DNA of 64,000 bases. Source: Sceloporus undulatus (lineage: Eukaryota > Chordata > Lepidosauria > Squamata > Phrynosomatidae). The DNA lies in contig NC_056527.1 of NCBI RefSeq assembly GCF_019175285.1, positions 46,137,961 through 46,201,960 of the forward strand. The letters run 5' to 3'. Position numbers and translations under genes: made by a program. A model generated the notes under the pieces. The model was given only the letters and a program-made list of their open reading frames with translations. It searched no databases and was not told where the DNA came from. Of this stretch, positions 23,690 to 34,679 are shown piece after piece (within the stretch, counting starts at the first letter, position 1; every line of letters begins with the position of its first letter).

Positions 23690-24010
23690 CCTGACAAATA
23701 CTTCCAGATCTTGCTGTGGGAGGAAAGAATTGACAAATCTCTACATCAGAAGAATGGGCTTGGAGGTAAATAGCTACATCTATATCTGGAACCACATTTA
23801 TGCATGCTATATCTGTTTTAAGTAGTCTGCTAAACACATTCAAGCTCTGTGTCACATTCCAGAATTACAGGGGAAGCCCTGATTGCTCTGAGTAATACTT
23901 TTGCCCTGAAAGTAATTCCATGTGCCTGCTTTTCCATCTAATTATAGTGCAATTATAAAGCAAATTTTGCTCAAATAATTAAAGCTAAATCTGTGATGAA
24001 ATATTACTAC
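23690..24010. other. Repeat-free block, possible conserved noncoding element
   Basis: Contains CATCTAATTATAGTGCAATT, GCTCAAATAATTAAAGCTAA and ATTTATGCATGCTATAT (octamer-like), dense homeodomain and POU-type words without simple repeats. Such composition is common in enhancers in gene deserts beside developmental genes. Only a pattern judgement. Confidence 0.3.
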
Positions 24011-24259
24011 AAGTATGGATTTTTTAAAAATGCACCTTAAGATAGTTATACATTATTTCATCACCTTAGCTTTCAGAATTTTAAATCACAAAGCACAAGC
24101 ACATAATTTCAAATCACAACCTATTACACTTCCACAACCCAAACCTACCAGATACTTGTTAATATTCCCCAACTGATGGGCAACTGTTGGTACTGATGAA
24201 GCATTGTTCATATTTTAAAACTCAAAACACCTGTATTGCTAGCATGTATATAATTATAA

Positions 24260-24428
24260 TTGTAAGCTAATTGCCCCCCAACAAGCTGGGTACTCATTTT
24301 AGCGACCTCGGAAGGACTCAAGCCTGAGTCGAACTTGAGCACTTTTGCTGGTACTGAACTCGCAACTTTATAGTTTTGAGTGAGTGGCTGCAGTACAGGC
24401 ATTTAACTACTGCGCCACCAGGGCTCCT
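24260..24428 (-). mobile_element. SINE2 copy with readable tRNA-like head
   Basis: On the minus strand the copy starts GGAGCCCTGGTGGCGCAGTA, a tRNA-derived A-box head, followed by GGCTGCAGTCAC-type and GCGAGTTCAGTACCAGC (B-box position), then CCTTCCGAGGTCGCTAAAAT and GAGTACCCAGCTTGTTGGGG. This is the better preserved of two SINE2 copies in the window. Confidence 0.8.
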
Positions 24429-24439
24429 GGCACCCTCCA

Positions 24440-25400
24440 TTTTTCCACTCCCATTCCTGGCTTCAGCCTTCTGGTTTTCACCCCAAAATAGTTTTTTTGA
24501 AGTGGGAACTGACTCTCTGTGAGAGACCCTTCAGCTCCCTATACTTAGGAAGACTTGTCTCCATTTCATGCCTTCATTCTTTTTAGGTTTAATCTCAGAG
24601 AAAAAAGACCCCTGGTAAAGAGCTTTTGTCTGAGCTCTGTCAAAACACTCCTTGCACCTTCATTAGCTGATTGGAAGTCCCTAATAGGAAAATATTTTTT
24701 TGACAAGGGGGGAGGTGTGACTTGTTGGAGGGAGACAGGGGATACACCTCAATTAAACTGTATCAGCTGTTTTCTTTTGAAAGGTTTTAAGGGACACAGC
24801 TGTGTTAAACCATTGCAGACAAAACAACAAATAGTCATATATCACTTAAAAATGAAGACATTTTTCTTGGCAGATATATTCAGAGATTGTAGCTCACCTC
24901 ATCAGCTTCATGGACTATTGGCTCAGGTGACAGATTATTATAGAAGTGCTGCGGTGGCGTGGATTGTAATAATTGGAATCAGAGAGAAATGCAATACAAA
25001 AATATAACAGTGACCTTTACCTGAATAGTTGTCATTAACAAACAGAAGTTGGGTAGTAACAAAGCAGTCAGCCTGTGTATTGGTAATCAGATTCAGTACA
25101 TGTGAATATTCAAGGCCTTCATTTTTATCTTATTAAAAAATGCAATGTGATGCTATATTTTTATGCCTGACCTGGTTTTCCAAATGGTGAGGAGCTCCTC
25201 AACACATTACTTACCTAGACCTGGTTGTCTTTGGAAGGGTATCATTGAAGTCTTATTTGTATTGTGTTGTATTTATGTGTATTAACAGATGTGCAGGAAA
25301 TGAAGGAGCAGCATAGGAGAACCAAAATGTAATATCTTCTATCAAATCTTTAAGGAAACAGTTGGAACCCTAAGATATGTACTGAGACTAAATCCAACTC
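24440..25400. other. Intergenic; a 150-codon frame of no known family
   Basis: The plus frame 24555-25007 is open for 150 codons but shows no domain I know and has uneven composition. I regard it as chance. Confidence 0.35.
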
Positions 25401-25411
25401 TCTGTGCCTCT

Positions 25412-26105
25412 TTGAGATGGACCAGATGGGCAGGAAAAAGCAGTTTGATCCTGGTTTTTCTGAAAGCTAGTCAAAGCCCTGCTGTCCACATAGCCTGCTC
25501 CCAAAACAGGCCAAACACCCATGGGCTATCTGTACCATACAGCATCAAGCCATGCTGCATGGTTGTTATTTTTTTTTTTTGTTACCTGCCCAGCATGCAT
25601 GCACATCATCACACAAACACACCACCTATGACCAAATTATCTCCCCGTTACCACCCAGATACCATTCCATTGGATGCCTGCCTATATGATCGGCTGCACT
25701 GTTGCAAGTGTGATGCACCACCTATAGAAGGGCATCGGTGCATCAGTGTGCCCAGTGACACATTGGCAAAGCACATTCATACAGTCCCCCATACATGCCC
25801 CTTTCACTTCCTTCACTCCCTGCCCCCTGTCGGACTGTCTGGGTTTTTTTATGTTGTAATTATATCCATTGCGTTATTTGCTTTGCCATACTCCCACACT
25901 GGCATCAGGCTGTTTATATGCTGGTGCGATTAAGAGCATTTTCCACCTGAGTTGGAGTATTCCAGCTTCTTTTGGCTCCATTTTTTACCACTGGCACATG
26001 GCTTTATTTTGCTTTCCTCTTGGTTTTGCCTCATGCATTGTCTAAACAACCCACCTTCAAAGTGGTTAGAAACAGCTTTATTTGATCAGTGTGGACTACC
26101 CTTTT
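25412..26105. mobile_element. Probable non-autonomous DNA element, related to MITE B
   Basis: The right end has GTCTAAACAACCCACCTTCA, AAGTGGTTAGAAACAGCTTT and ATTTGATCAGTGTGGACT, which parallels the arm of MITE B in inverse (TTTAAACAGCATATCTCC, AAAGTGACCCGAAGCAGC, TTTATTTTGGCCCGTCTG). The left end is uncertain; AGATGGACCAGATGGGCAGG near 25416 may be it. The 173-codon frame inside is Cys- and His-rich but without a recognisable finger pattern. Confidence 0.4.
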
Positions 26106-26109
26106 GTCT

Positions 26110-26719
26110 CTTTTTCATTTAAGGCACAGACCTACATTACTCTCATCTTTACCCTTTGGTTGAATGGAAAGGCAAGGAAGGGGATGAATCCTTCAGCTAC
26201 CTGATTTTGGGGCAGGCCTCTTATCTTCCAGGGAGATTCATTACCTGAATATAATGATCAATCAGCATTTTCTCCATGTCAAAGATTCTGGCTAATTAGT
26301 ACATAGTCCATGTTAACTCTGCATATAGAAATCTGTTAGGAAAGCCATGAAAATATAATGCATAGGGCAGTGCTTTAAAAAAGTCTGGAATGTGCTTTGC
26401 TGGAAAAAAACAAATTGAATATATTGACAAAGGCGCTTGTATTTTTAAGGCTGCTAATAGCAACAGCTCTGAATGCATCATCATCCCTGAACTCTGTTCC
26501 ACATCCTCTTTGTAGAAGGAGCTGTTACTTTGGAGACTGTCATATAACTGCAGTTTGAAGGACAAGGAGATGAAATAGGTGAACACCTTCCCCTTTCCGA
26601 CCCAGTTCTAATTGGCACACACATCTGTCACCTAATAGTTATATGTGGGAGAGCCCTACAGGCAACTACAGCAGAGGAATGTAAAAGTTGCCTGGCTACT
26701 AGAAATAATTTAAGAAATT
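26110..26719. other. Intergenic, nothing identified
   Basis: No long frame or recognised repeat. Confidence 0.4.
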
Positions 26720-26727
26720 GGCTGATC

Positions 26728-26891
26728 CAGGGACGTAGCCAGGATTTTAGGAAGGGAGGGGGGTCCAGACTAACTGCCACCATTATAATGGGGCTTGGGT
26801 GCGGCAGCGCAGCAGCACGCACCATTCATTTTTCTAATGGAAGGGGGGGTCCGAACCCCAAGAACACCCCCCCCCCTTTGGCTACGTCCCT
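26728..26891 (-). mobile_element. hAT-like MITE, copy 2 (family H1), inverted
   Basis: Ends CAGGGACGTAGCCAGG and TTGGCTACGTCCCT. The target repeat GGCTGATC is perfect on both sides (20 bases of flank show it at 26720-26727 and 26892-26899). It runs opposite to the copies at 8988 and 48682. The perfect target repeat suggests a fairly recent insertion. Confidence 0.9.
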
Positions 26892-26899
26892 GGCTGATC

Positions 26900-28520
26900 G
26901 CCTCCAAGATTTTCACCTATTTCAGATTTACAGTATTTAGTGGATGAAGACTCTAGTGGGGAGGGTGTTTTACTGATTTAAGAATCATATTTTTGGCCCA
27001 TTGAGTGACTTACTTGATGCTGGCAAGTTGCTACATTTAACAGGATGGGTACCCAATCAATCTTCTGGATGGCAAACCACACTGGAAGCATCATGGAAGA
27101 GAAAACTGCAAAATAGACAGGTTTTAAAATAAAGAATCTGATCCCCAGGATAAAAATAAGTGTTGTGATGTTAGGAAAGATGGGCAGATATGCATCAAGA
27201 AACATTTAGGTGATCAAATGTGAGCAGGTAAGTGTTGAAGAAAAATAATGGCAGGGAAGATATCGGTTCTAGCTATTCTTTGAATTTATTCTAAGATAAA
27301 ATGAACCATATGGTACTGTGAGCTCTCCTGGACAGATCAGAATTTGAAAATGCTACTTTTTTGGGATTACATCTCCCAATGGCCATTCTGGTTGGTGATT
27401 CTGGGAATTATCCAAAACAGTCCCTTTCCAAGTTCTAGGTCAGATGTTAATAAATCAAACATGCAAATCTCCAGCAAGGGACATATGATGTGGTGTAGCC
27501 ATTTAGAAACAGGAAATGTTCATATAAATACTAGTGTAGGAGACAAGCTGAACACCTAGGAACCACCACAAAGTGAAAATGGCAGTTATATGGCACAGTC
27601 TCCAACCTGCACATTGTAAATTCTACCAGTCAGGTATACACGAAAGTCTAATCTGACATATATTATTGCAGAGTGTTCAGAATTTCACAGTAGTAAAATA
27701 TTTACATAAAAATAGCATTTGTTTATGGTGGGAAATTGTTTCTGTAAGTGAATGGAATAGTTTCAGATGAAATGTCCTATGAAAATGCTTTCCACGAATT
27801 ATCAGATTAATGTCTAAAATTCAAATTGAACACAAGACTTTCACCCACTGTTATTTTCTTATCATTGATAGAAACAGTTAGCTAATCTTATAAGAATATT
27901 AAATGCTAATGTTTGAACTGAATAAAAGCACTGAAGACTAGGCCTATATTTAGTAACAACCAATTTAAGTCCTACTTCTTTTAATGAGTCTGCTACTCCA
28001 AGTTTGATTAAGCATGAATACGACACCATTAAGATATTGCTATTCTTTTTTCTTCCTGAACAGTTTTAAATGAATGTTTAGAAATGTAAAGAAATGTATG
28101 TTAATTTCTAAAGTAAACAGTAAATAAACATATTATTCATATTTAAAACAAGCCTTAAGAATTTAATGCTCAGTTCCTCAGAAGTCACAATGTGTGGCAG
28201 ATAGTTTTCAGTTCTCAAACATTTATGGTCCTATCCCTTTTTCTCAATAGTAGTACATAATACTTCCTCTGTGCTTATTTTAAAATGTATTTCTTGCATT
28301 ATAAGTCTTCAGATGACTCTTTTATACACAACACAGAATAACTACAAATTTAGTTTTTCCCCTGATCAAAATCTGTAGTAGAACATAGTACAAGAGAATC
28401 AGTGTGGAGTAGCAGACCCCCTTTAAATCTTACTTTGGCATACTGAGCTATTTGTTATGCTTTCAGGGTCAAAACACATATGGCATTAACAGATCCACAT
28501 TAACATATTTACTCAAGTGA
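26900..28520. other. AT-rich intergenic stretch with one repeat scrap
   Basis: Around 27355-27415 there is TTTTTTGGGATTACATCTCC and GGTGATTCTGGGAATTATCC, the facing arms of a short inverted repeat common in squamates. Nothing else recognised. Confidence 0.45.
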
Positions 28521-28529
28521 TCTTGTAAC

Positions 28530-28665
28530 ATGCATCTGTGGAAGGCTCAAGTCTATGAAAGCTCATGCTACCAACAACTCTCTTTCAGTTAGTCTGGAGA
28601 AGGTGTTATAAGATCCCTGTGCATATTGATTTTTCAGACTAACATGGCTATGTCTTTGAATGTTT
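28530..28665 (+). mobile_element. Worn reptile repeat, possibly Penelope-like
   Basis: The order TGCATCTGTGGAAGG, GTCTATGAAAGCTCATGC, CAGTTAGTCTGGAGAAGGTG and CAGACTAACATGGCTATG matches a repeat common in turtles and lizards. In intact copies the CTGATGA, stem and GAAA order resembles a hammerhead ribozyme core, which Penelope-like elements are known to carry. This copy is too worn to be active. The Penelope link is inference from memory. Confidence 0.4.
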
Positions 28666-28829
28666 ACTCAAGATAAAATCTATTGAGTTCAGCAATTTTA
28701 CCTTAGGCTAATAGTATAAATGCATTTTTGAATTTGATGTGCCAGTTTAAAAATAGAAATACATCGGGGGGGGGATGCGCACACAGGGGTTATTAGCATA
28801 GTAAGCAGGGATTTGTTTCTTCATTTCCC

Positions 28830-30595
28830 CCTTTGAAGACCATAAAAAGTTTTCTTCCCAATGCAAACAGAACCTGCAGAACTGGAGTTTTTGTCAGGTT
28901 GCAGCAGGAAGGGAAGCGCTTGTTCTCCTGTTTCAACACACTGTTAAAACCCTCTCCTCCCTCTGTCTCTCCATTATTTTCTCCCTCCGACTTCGCCAAT
29001 TACTTCATTACAAAGATCACTACCATTCGTTCTGAGTTAACTCCTCATGATTTGGCTCCCACCATTAATCTCCTCGCCCCTCCTACTAATAAACTCTCTG
29101 TGTTTCCTCCTGTTTCGTTGGAAGAACTCTCTTCGCTGCTGAACTCATCAAAACCCACCACCTGCTCTCTTGATCCAATTCCTTCCAGTCTTCTAATCTC
29201 TATAGCCCCCTCCTTGTTACCCTCCCTCCTCTATATCTTTAATCTCTCTCTCTCTTAGGGTTACTTCCCCTCAGTCTTCAAACATTCCTTAATTTCCCCT
29301 ATCCTGAAAAAAACATCTCTTGACCCCTCTTCCTTGGCTAGCTATCGTCCAATCTCTCTTCTTCCTTTTCTCTCTAAGGTGTTGGAACGAGTTGTCTATT
29401 CACGCTGTCTTGAGTTTCTTGAAACCAACTCCATTCTGGATCCCTTCCAGTCTGGTTTTCGCCCACGGCACTCCTCTGAGACGGCCCTTACTAAGATCTC
29501 AAATGATCTTTTGCGGGCCAAGGCGAATGGCCTTTATTCTATCCTTGTCCTACTCGATCTGTCTGTGGCCTTCGACACCGTGGACCACTGTCTCCTAATA
29601 GATGTACTCTCTGACCTTGGTTTCTCGGGCCTTGTTCTCAATTGGTTTACATCTTACTTGTCAGATAGATCTTTTTCAGTGGTCTCGGGTGGTCAGACCT
29701 CGTCTTCTGTCCCCTTATCTGTTGGTGTTCCTCAGGGCTCTGTTTTGGGTCCCCTTCTGTTCTCTTTATACACACTCTCCCTTGGCAAACTTATCAGTTC
29801 CTTTGGTTTCTCCTACCATCTTTACGCCGATGATACCCAGCTGTACCTTTCCACCTCTAATCTTTCACCAGAGCTAGAGCAGCAAGTGTCGTCCTGTTTA
29901 ACAGCTGTCTCCCACTGGATGCACCACCGGCGTCTGAAGCTCAATATGTCCAAGACCAACATATTGTTTTCCCTCCTAAGCCCACCCTTCACTATTCCTT
30001 TTCTATTTCCGTCAATAACATCTTGATCCAGCCGGTCCAGGAAGCCCGTAGTCTTGGTTTCATCTTTGACTCCTCTTTGTCATTTATCCCTCAGATCCAG
30101 ACTACAGCCAAAGTCTGTAGATTTTTTCTTTATAATATCGCCAAAATCTGTCCATACCTCTCAGCTTCTACTGCAAAAACACTGGTCCATGCCCTAGTGG
30201 TCTCACGATTAGACTACTGTAACCTTCTCCTGGCAGGGCTTCCCCTCTCTCATCTCCACCCATTAATTTCTGTTCAGCATTCAGCTGCACGCATTATTTC
30301 TCTCGCTCGCCGTTATGATCATGTCTCCCCTCTGTTGTCTTCCCTTCACTGGCTCCCTTTTCCTTTCCGCATCAGGTACAAACTTCTGCTACTCACCTTT
30401 AAAGCCCAGCATGGGCTGGCCCCTCTTTATTTAATTGATCTTCTCTCTCCCTACATCCCTTATTATCTTAGAATGTACGCCTTGGGCAGGCTTTTATTTA
30501 CTCCTAATTTTACCGACTTTGTAAAGCGCTGTGTATAATTACAGCGCTATAGAAATAAAGTTTAATAATAATAATAATAATAATAATAATGTAAT
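28830..30595 (+). mobile_element. L2 LINE, 5' truncated, long and little decayed
   Basis: An almost continuous reverse transcriptase frame. Motifs in order: [30 protein letters not shown] (about 29331-29390), [60 protein letters not shown] (about 29820, catalytic YADD), LKLNMSKTN, then ARSLGFIFDSSLSF and RLDYCNLLLAGLP. One stop (TAG at 29256-29258) and one frame change near 30020 break it. It ends GTAAAGCGCTGTGTATAATT and AGCGCTATAGAAATAAA with a (TAA)n tail, as L2 elements do. N-terminal endonuclease is missing. L2 moves SINE2. Confidence 0.92.
30566..30592 (+). repeat. (TAA)n tail of the L2
   Basis: About nine AAT/TAA units directly after the L2 3' end, as expected for tail-repeat LINEs. 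Confidence 0.9.
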
Positions 30596-31044
30596 TCCTC
30601 TTCCCTTCTTGCTGCAGTCCAAATAATTATCACTACAGCTGACTCTGTTTGCCCTTTTAAAATCCACAGTATACTATCCAAAGACACATTTAATATTATA
30701 TGAAGTCTGGTCTTCACTCTAACCTTTCTCTATAGACTCTCTATCACAAGCATAAAATGAAGCTTTGTATATTAAAAATAATGATGGAATAATCTATATT
30801 TTTCACTTCAATTTTAACAGTGAACGAAAACTAGTTGAACAAAAGTCTGCAGAATAAAGAATGCTGAGTAGTGGTGGAATGGAAAAGAATTATCTGGACC
30901 TATTGGAACTGTAATGAATCAGTTTCTGCCTGAATTATTTAAAAATCGCTGGATCAAAATGATTCTCCCAGCTTCTCACTCAAAACATTTACTGCTGAAC
31001 TGGAGGAAGCTTGGGTTAATCAGAAATATTTATGTGTGGTTTTT

Positions 31045-31287
31045 GTGGTGGTTGTTGTTGTTCTGTGCCTTCAAATCGTTTTTGATTTATGGCAACCCTA
31101 AGGCAACTCTATGATGGTTTGGATTTTTTTTTTTTTTTTTTGGCAATATTTGTTCAGAGCAGGTTTGCCATTGCCTTTCCCTAAGGCTGAGAGCATATGA
31201 TGTGCCCAGTGGATTTTATGGCCCAGTTGGGAATTGAATCCTGGTCTTCAGAGTTGTAGTTCAAACCGCTATGCCATGCTGGTGAAA
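31045..31287 (-). mobile_element. Sauria SINE, minus orientation
   Basis: Starts with the BovB-type tail (GTTGTTGTTGTTCTGTGCCT, TCAAATCGTTTTTGATTTAT), contains GTTTGCCATTGCCTTTCCCT, and ends with the tRNA-like head CACCAGCATGGCATAGCGG when read on the minus strand. A run of T at 31128-31142 has expanded inside. Confidence 0.8.
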
Positions 31288-31299
31288 GTTATATCGATA

Positions 31300-31952
31300 A
31301 TTTTCATTTCTTGTTCTCAGAACAAATTTTCAGTCTCAGAATAACTTAATTTTAAATTTATGTCTTTTGTACCATGATCAGGCTATATCTCAAGTCTGTA
31401 GTTTTTTAAAGTTTGTAATAATACTAATATTAATACTAATAATAAATAAATGACAAGAAAAGACTAAGCCCAACAGTGTATGCTATCACTTGTTGATGTT
31501 TCCTGAACTTTTGATTTTGAACCAATCAAATCCTGATATAACCCTCAGCACTCTTTAAGAGTTCAACTCCATTGACTTCAACTGAAAACAATAACATTAG
31601 ATAGCTACTGTTATTGGGAAACTGTTGCTCATAATCAATTAACTGGTTAAAAATATTTCATTATTTCATATTAGTTGACATTTTGAAGTAAATAGTTTAG
31701 TGTTTAGGAGATCCTAAGTCTTTCATCAAAAACAGTATCTATCAACAATTTACATATGTATTATAATTTTATTGGAACTGAATATTTGTTCACTGTGGGC
31801 AGTTGCTATTCAACTCTGGCTGAAAACACACTGAAAAAGCAATCCAGTAAGTGTATGCATGACTGCGGTTTAAGAAATATATTCTCATAAAAATCAGAGA
31901 GTTTCGGGGGGGGGGGTCATTTGTAACTGTGGAGCTCCCTCTTATCTCTTCA

Positions 31953-32001
<49 letters not shown>

Positions 32002-32715
32002 TGTGATTGTTCAAAAAGAAATAAAATAACCATTAATTAATATTCACTTCAAAATTGTTGTCGTTACTTTGCCCCTGTCAGTTTGAAATCATAAGTCCCA
32101 CCTTATACATTCTACAACAGTTAAGTTGCAACAGGGAGACTACTGCAGTTGCTTTTTGAATATTCAGATATTTCCAAATACTTGAGCCAAAAAGGCGTAA
32201 CAAAAATAACTATTCTGATAGAATTTGATACAGCTTTCCCCACCCCCCTTAAACTGTGATTTTTGTGGATTGTGCAATATTAAGCAATGGTAGGTGAGCA
32301 TTTGGATTATTCTAATCAACATGGCAACACTAGTTTTATTAAATTTAGATAGCAGATCTGAAGAAGTGAAGCTGCAGATGTGTTTGGAATCATTCAGAAA
32401 GTTCTTGCAAAACGTTTCTTCTCAGAATATCACTTCTGTAGTAAAGGACAAATATTTTTAGAATCTAAAATCTGAGATAAAATATGGCCAGGTAAAGTGA
32501 TGGATGTAGAAAGAGATGGATTAATCAGGCTCAGCGTTATTGATCTCAAACACAGATTTGATATTAGAGCAATAGACATGTAAATACCAGTGTTGTATTA
32601 TAAAAAACAGGTAGGGGAAAAACATTGAGAAGCAGTCTAATATATTGTTGGGAACAATCCCTTTTACATGTTATCCTTGTGAAGAAGTTCTCACATCATG
32701 ATGATATAAAATCAT
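31300..32715. other. AT-rich intergenic stretch with a long (AT)n
   Basis: No gene seen. It contains the microsatellite (AT)n at about 31953-31997 and a G run at 31905-31915. Confidence 0.5.
31953..31997. repeat. (AT)n microsatellite
   Basis: About 22 uninterrupted AT units. Confidence 0.95.
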
Positions 32716-32721
32716 TAAGAC

Positions 32722-32750
32722 GGGGGTGGGGGTGGGGGTGGGGGGGTGGG
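32722..32750 (+). repeat. G-run array able to form a G-quadruplex
   Basis: Five G runs of 3 to 7 bases separated by single T bases: GGGGG T GGGGG T GGGGG T GGGGGGG T GGG. Single-base loops are the most stable arrangement for a four-stranded G structure. Confidence 0.8.
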
Positions 32751-32751
32751 A

Positions 32752-33010
32752 TATTGTAAACCAGGAAAAGGTGCAAAACAGGACAACCAAAATGAGTCTG
32801 GAATAACTCCCCTATGAAGAAAAATTACAATGTTTGGAACTATAAAAGACGAGTGAGGAAAGACATGATACAGGTGCATAAAACTGTACGTTATGCACAG
32901 AACATACATAGGCAGAAATGTTTGTCCATCACTCATAAATTAAGAAGCCATGCCACCCACTAAAAGGGGGGGGGGGAGGAAAGAGAAAAGAAATTATTTC
33001 CCCATACAGC
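32752..33010 (+). mobile_element. CR1 LINE fragment, C-terminal region
   Basis: CAGGACAACCAAAATGAGTC, ATGAAGAAAAATTACAATGT and GACATGATACAGGTGCATAA follow the CR1 C-terminal order (AERATKM, YEERLRxL, GDMIxVYK). It is diverged from the CR1 copies near 38 kb and 57 kb, so it is a different, older subfamily. Confidence 0.6.
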
Positions 33011-33239
33011 CGGTAGTTAAAAATTGTAAAACTGGCTGTGCCAAGACACTGGACATATTTACAATAAGACTAGGAAAATTTAATGGAATTATCAATTCTA
33101 GACACTTCCTATCTGCACAAGAGGCAATATGCCTCCATGTTTCAGTTGCTGATATAAGAGTCAGAGGGTACTGTTGCACTCATGCCCCATTTGTGGGTTT
33201 TCCACAGACCAGAGGCAGGCGACATCTGGATCACAGCTA

Positions 33240-34520
33240 GAATGGAGCCCCTCTCTCTTTATTTTTGGCCCTGATTTGTTTTGTTGTCAGTTACATTTGA
33301 CTTTGGAGGAAAACAAACAAACTAAGCCCCTCACTGTGGGGTTTTGGTAGCCCTGATAGAAATGAATGGTCAAAAATGGACTCTGGACTACTATTGTCAT
33401 AGGCATCTGAGGTTGGCCACTGTATTAACAAAATCTTGTATTGTTCATGTGTAGGCATCTAGACCATATCCCTGCACAATCATGCACAGGAACATCCTCA
33501 TCATCATGTAAATACTCTGTGTGAATTGGAATACTGTTAGATGAAGACCATGGGGACCTGGGATTTAATTGCCCCTCAGCCATGAACCTCTCTGGGGATC
33601 TTTTCATACAGGTAAAATTGGAAGATTAAGCTGGTCACAATGCAGGGTCATCCAGGGCATCAGGGACAATTTCACAATTGCTTTTCAGAAGACGCTGTGC
33701 ACAAACCGGTTAGAAACCAAACAGAAAGTGAAGTGAACCAGGGAATAAGCATTTTTGCAAAAGTATCATGTTTTCATTTCCAGTTTATTCATGAATTTGC
33801 TTTTTTCACTTATCTTCAGCAGTCTGAAAACCATGTGCCGGATTCTCTCTGTTCCAAAATTTCCCATGGTTCCTTTGCTGTGCCGAGGAGAGGGGGGCAG
33901 GCTTGTTCTTAAAGGGACACACACACAACACACACCCTCTTTCCCTCGCATGGCTGGTCTCCTCCTGCTGCAGCATGGAACAGCTGATGGGAGAACAAGA
34001 GAGAGGACATTTTGGAATTCCTCCTGTACAGGAGGGAGAAATGGAGGACATGACCTGGAAAAGGAGGGCATCTGGGAGTTTCAGCCCTCACTGAAATCAA
34101 GCAGGTTAATGGACCAGCCCTGTCCTCTTTCTCTCGTGTGTGTGTGTGTGTGTGTGTGTGTATGGTTTTATGAGAGTTTGCAAAGGGAAACCTCAGCCTG
34201 CCTTCCTCTGAAACAGCTTCTGGGGCAAAGAGGATTTTCCTCCTGTTTCCCTTCCCTCTCTAGAGCATGTATGTGAATGCGCTTGTGGAAATGATAGTTT
34301 GGAGCATGTGCAAAAAGGTTATTTCTAAGCTATCAACAGGATTTGTTCTCATCTGTCTGAAATCCAAATTCACTTTTTACCCACTTTCTTGCCTAAGTAA
34401 TGTTCTTTTAACTCTTTGTTGTGCTGTGTGTGTGATAAGCGTTATCAAATTTACCTGCTTTTCCGGGATGCCAAGACTTTAACCGTTTTCAGGATGGAAG
34501 CACTTAGGTCCCAGTGTGGA
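33240..34520. other. Intergenic, no gene seen
   Basis: Overlapping frames of 60-173 codons lie on both strands at 33640-34276, but none shows a domain. A (GT)n tract of about fourteen units sits at 34134-34162. Confidence 0.4.
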
Positions 34521-34525
34521 AAAAA

Positions 34526-34670
34526 ATTGAGTGACCTAAGTTAACCACCATATCTTAGCCTAACCTACCTAACAGAATAGTTGCAAGGATAATATGGAAA
34601 AGGAGAAAGCTTAAATACAGTACTGAGCTCCTTAGAGGAAGGGCAGTATAAGAATGTGGTAAAAAAATTA
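34526..34670 (+). mobile_element. CORE-SINE/MIR-like copy
   Basis: AGCCTAACCTACCTAACAGA, GTTGCAAGGATAATATGGAA and AGCTCCTTAGAGGAAGGGCA are the body and LINE-like tail of a MIR-type SINE. Confidence 0.65.
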
Positions 34671-34679
34671 GGAGGTGGA

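Noticed and set aside
24555-25007. 150-codon plus-strand frame
   Set aside because: No domain, no splice context, and composition like the surrounding noncoding DNA.
25412-25933. 173-codon Cys/His-rich frame
   Set aside because: Lies in a probable DNA element and lacks any regular finger spacing.
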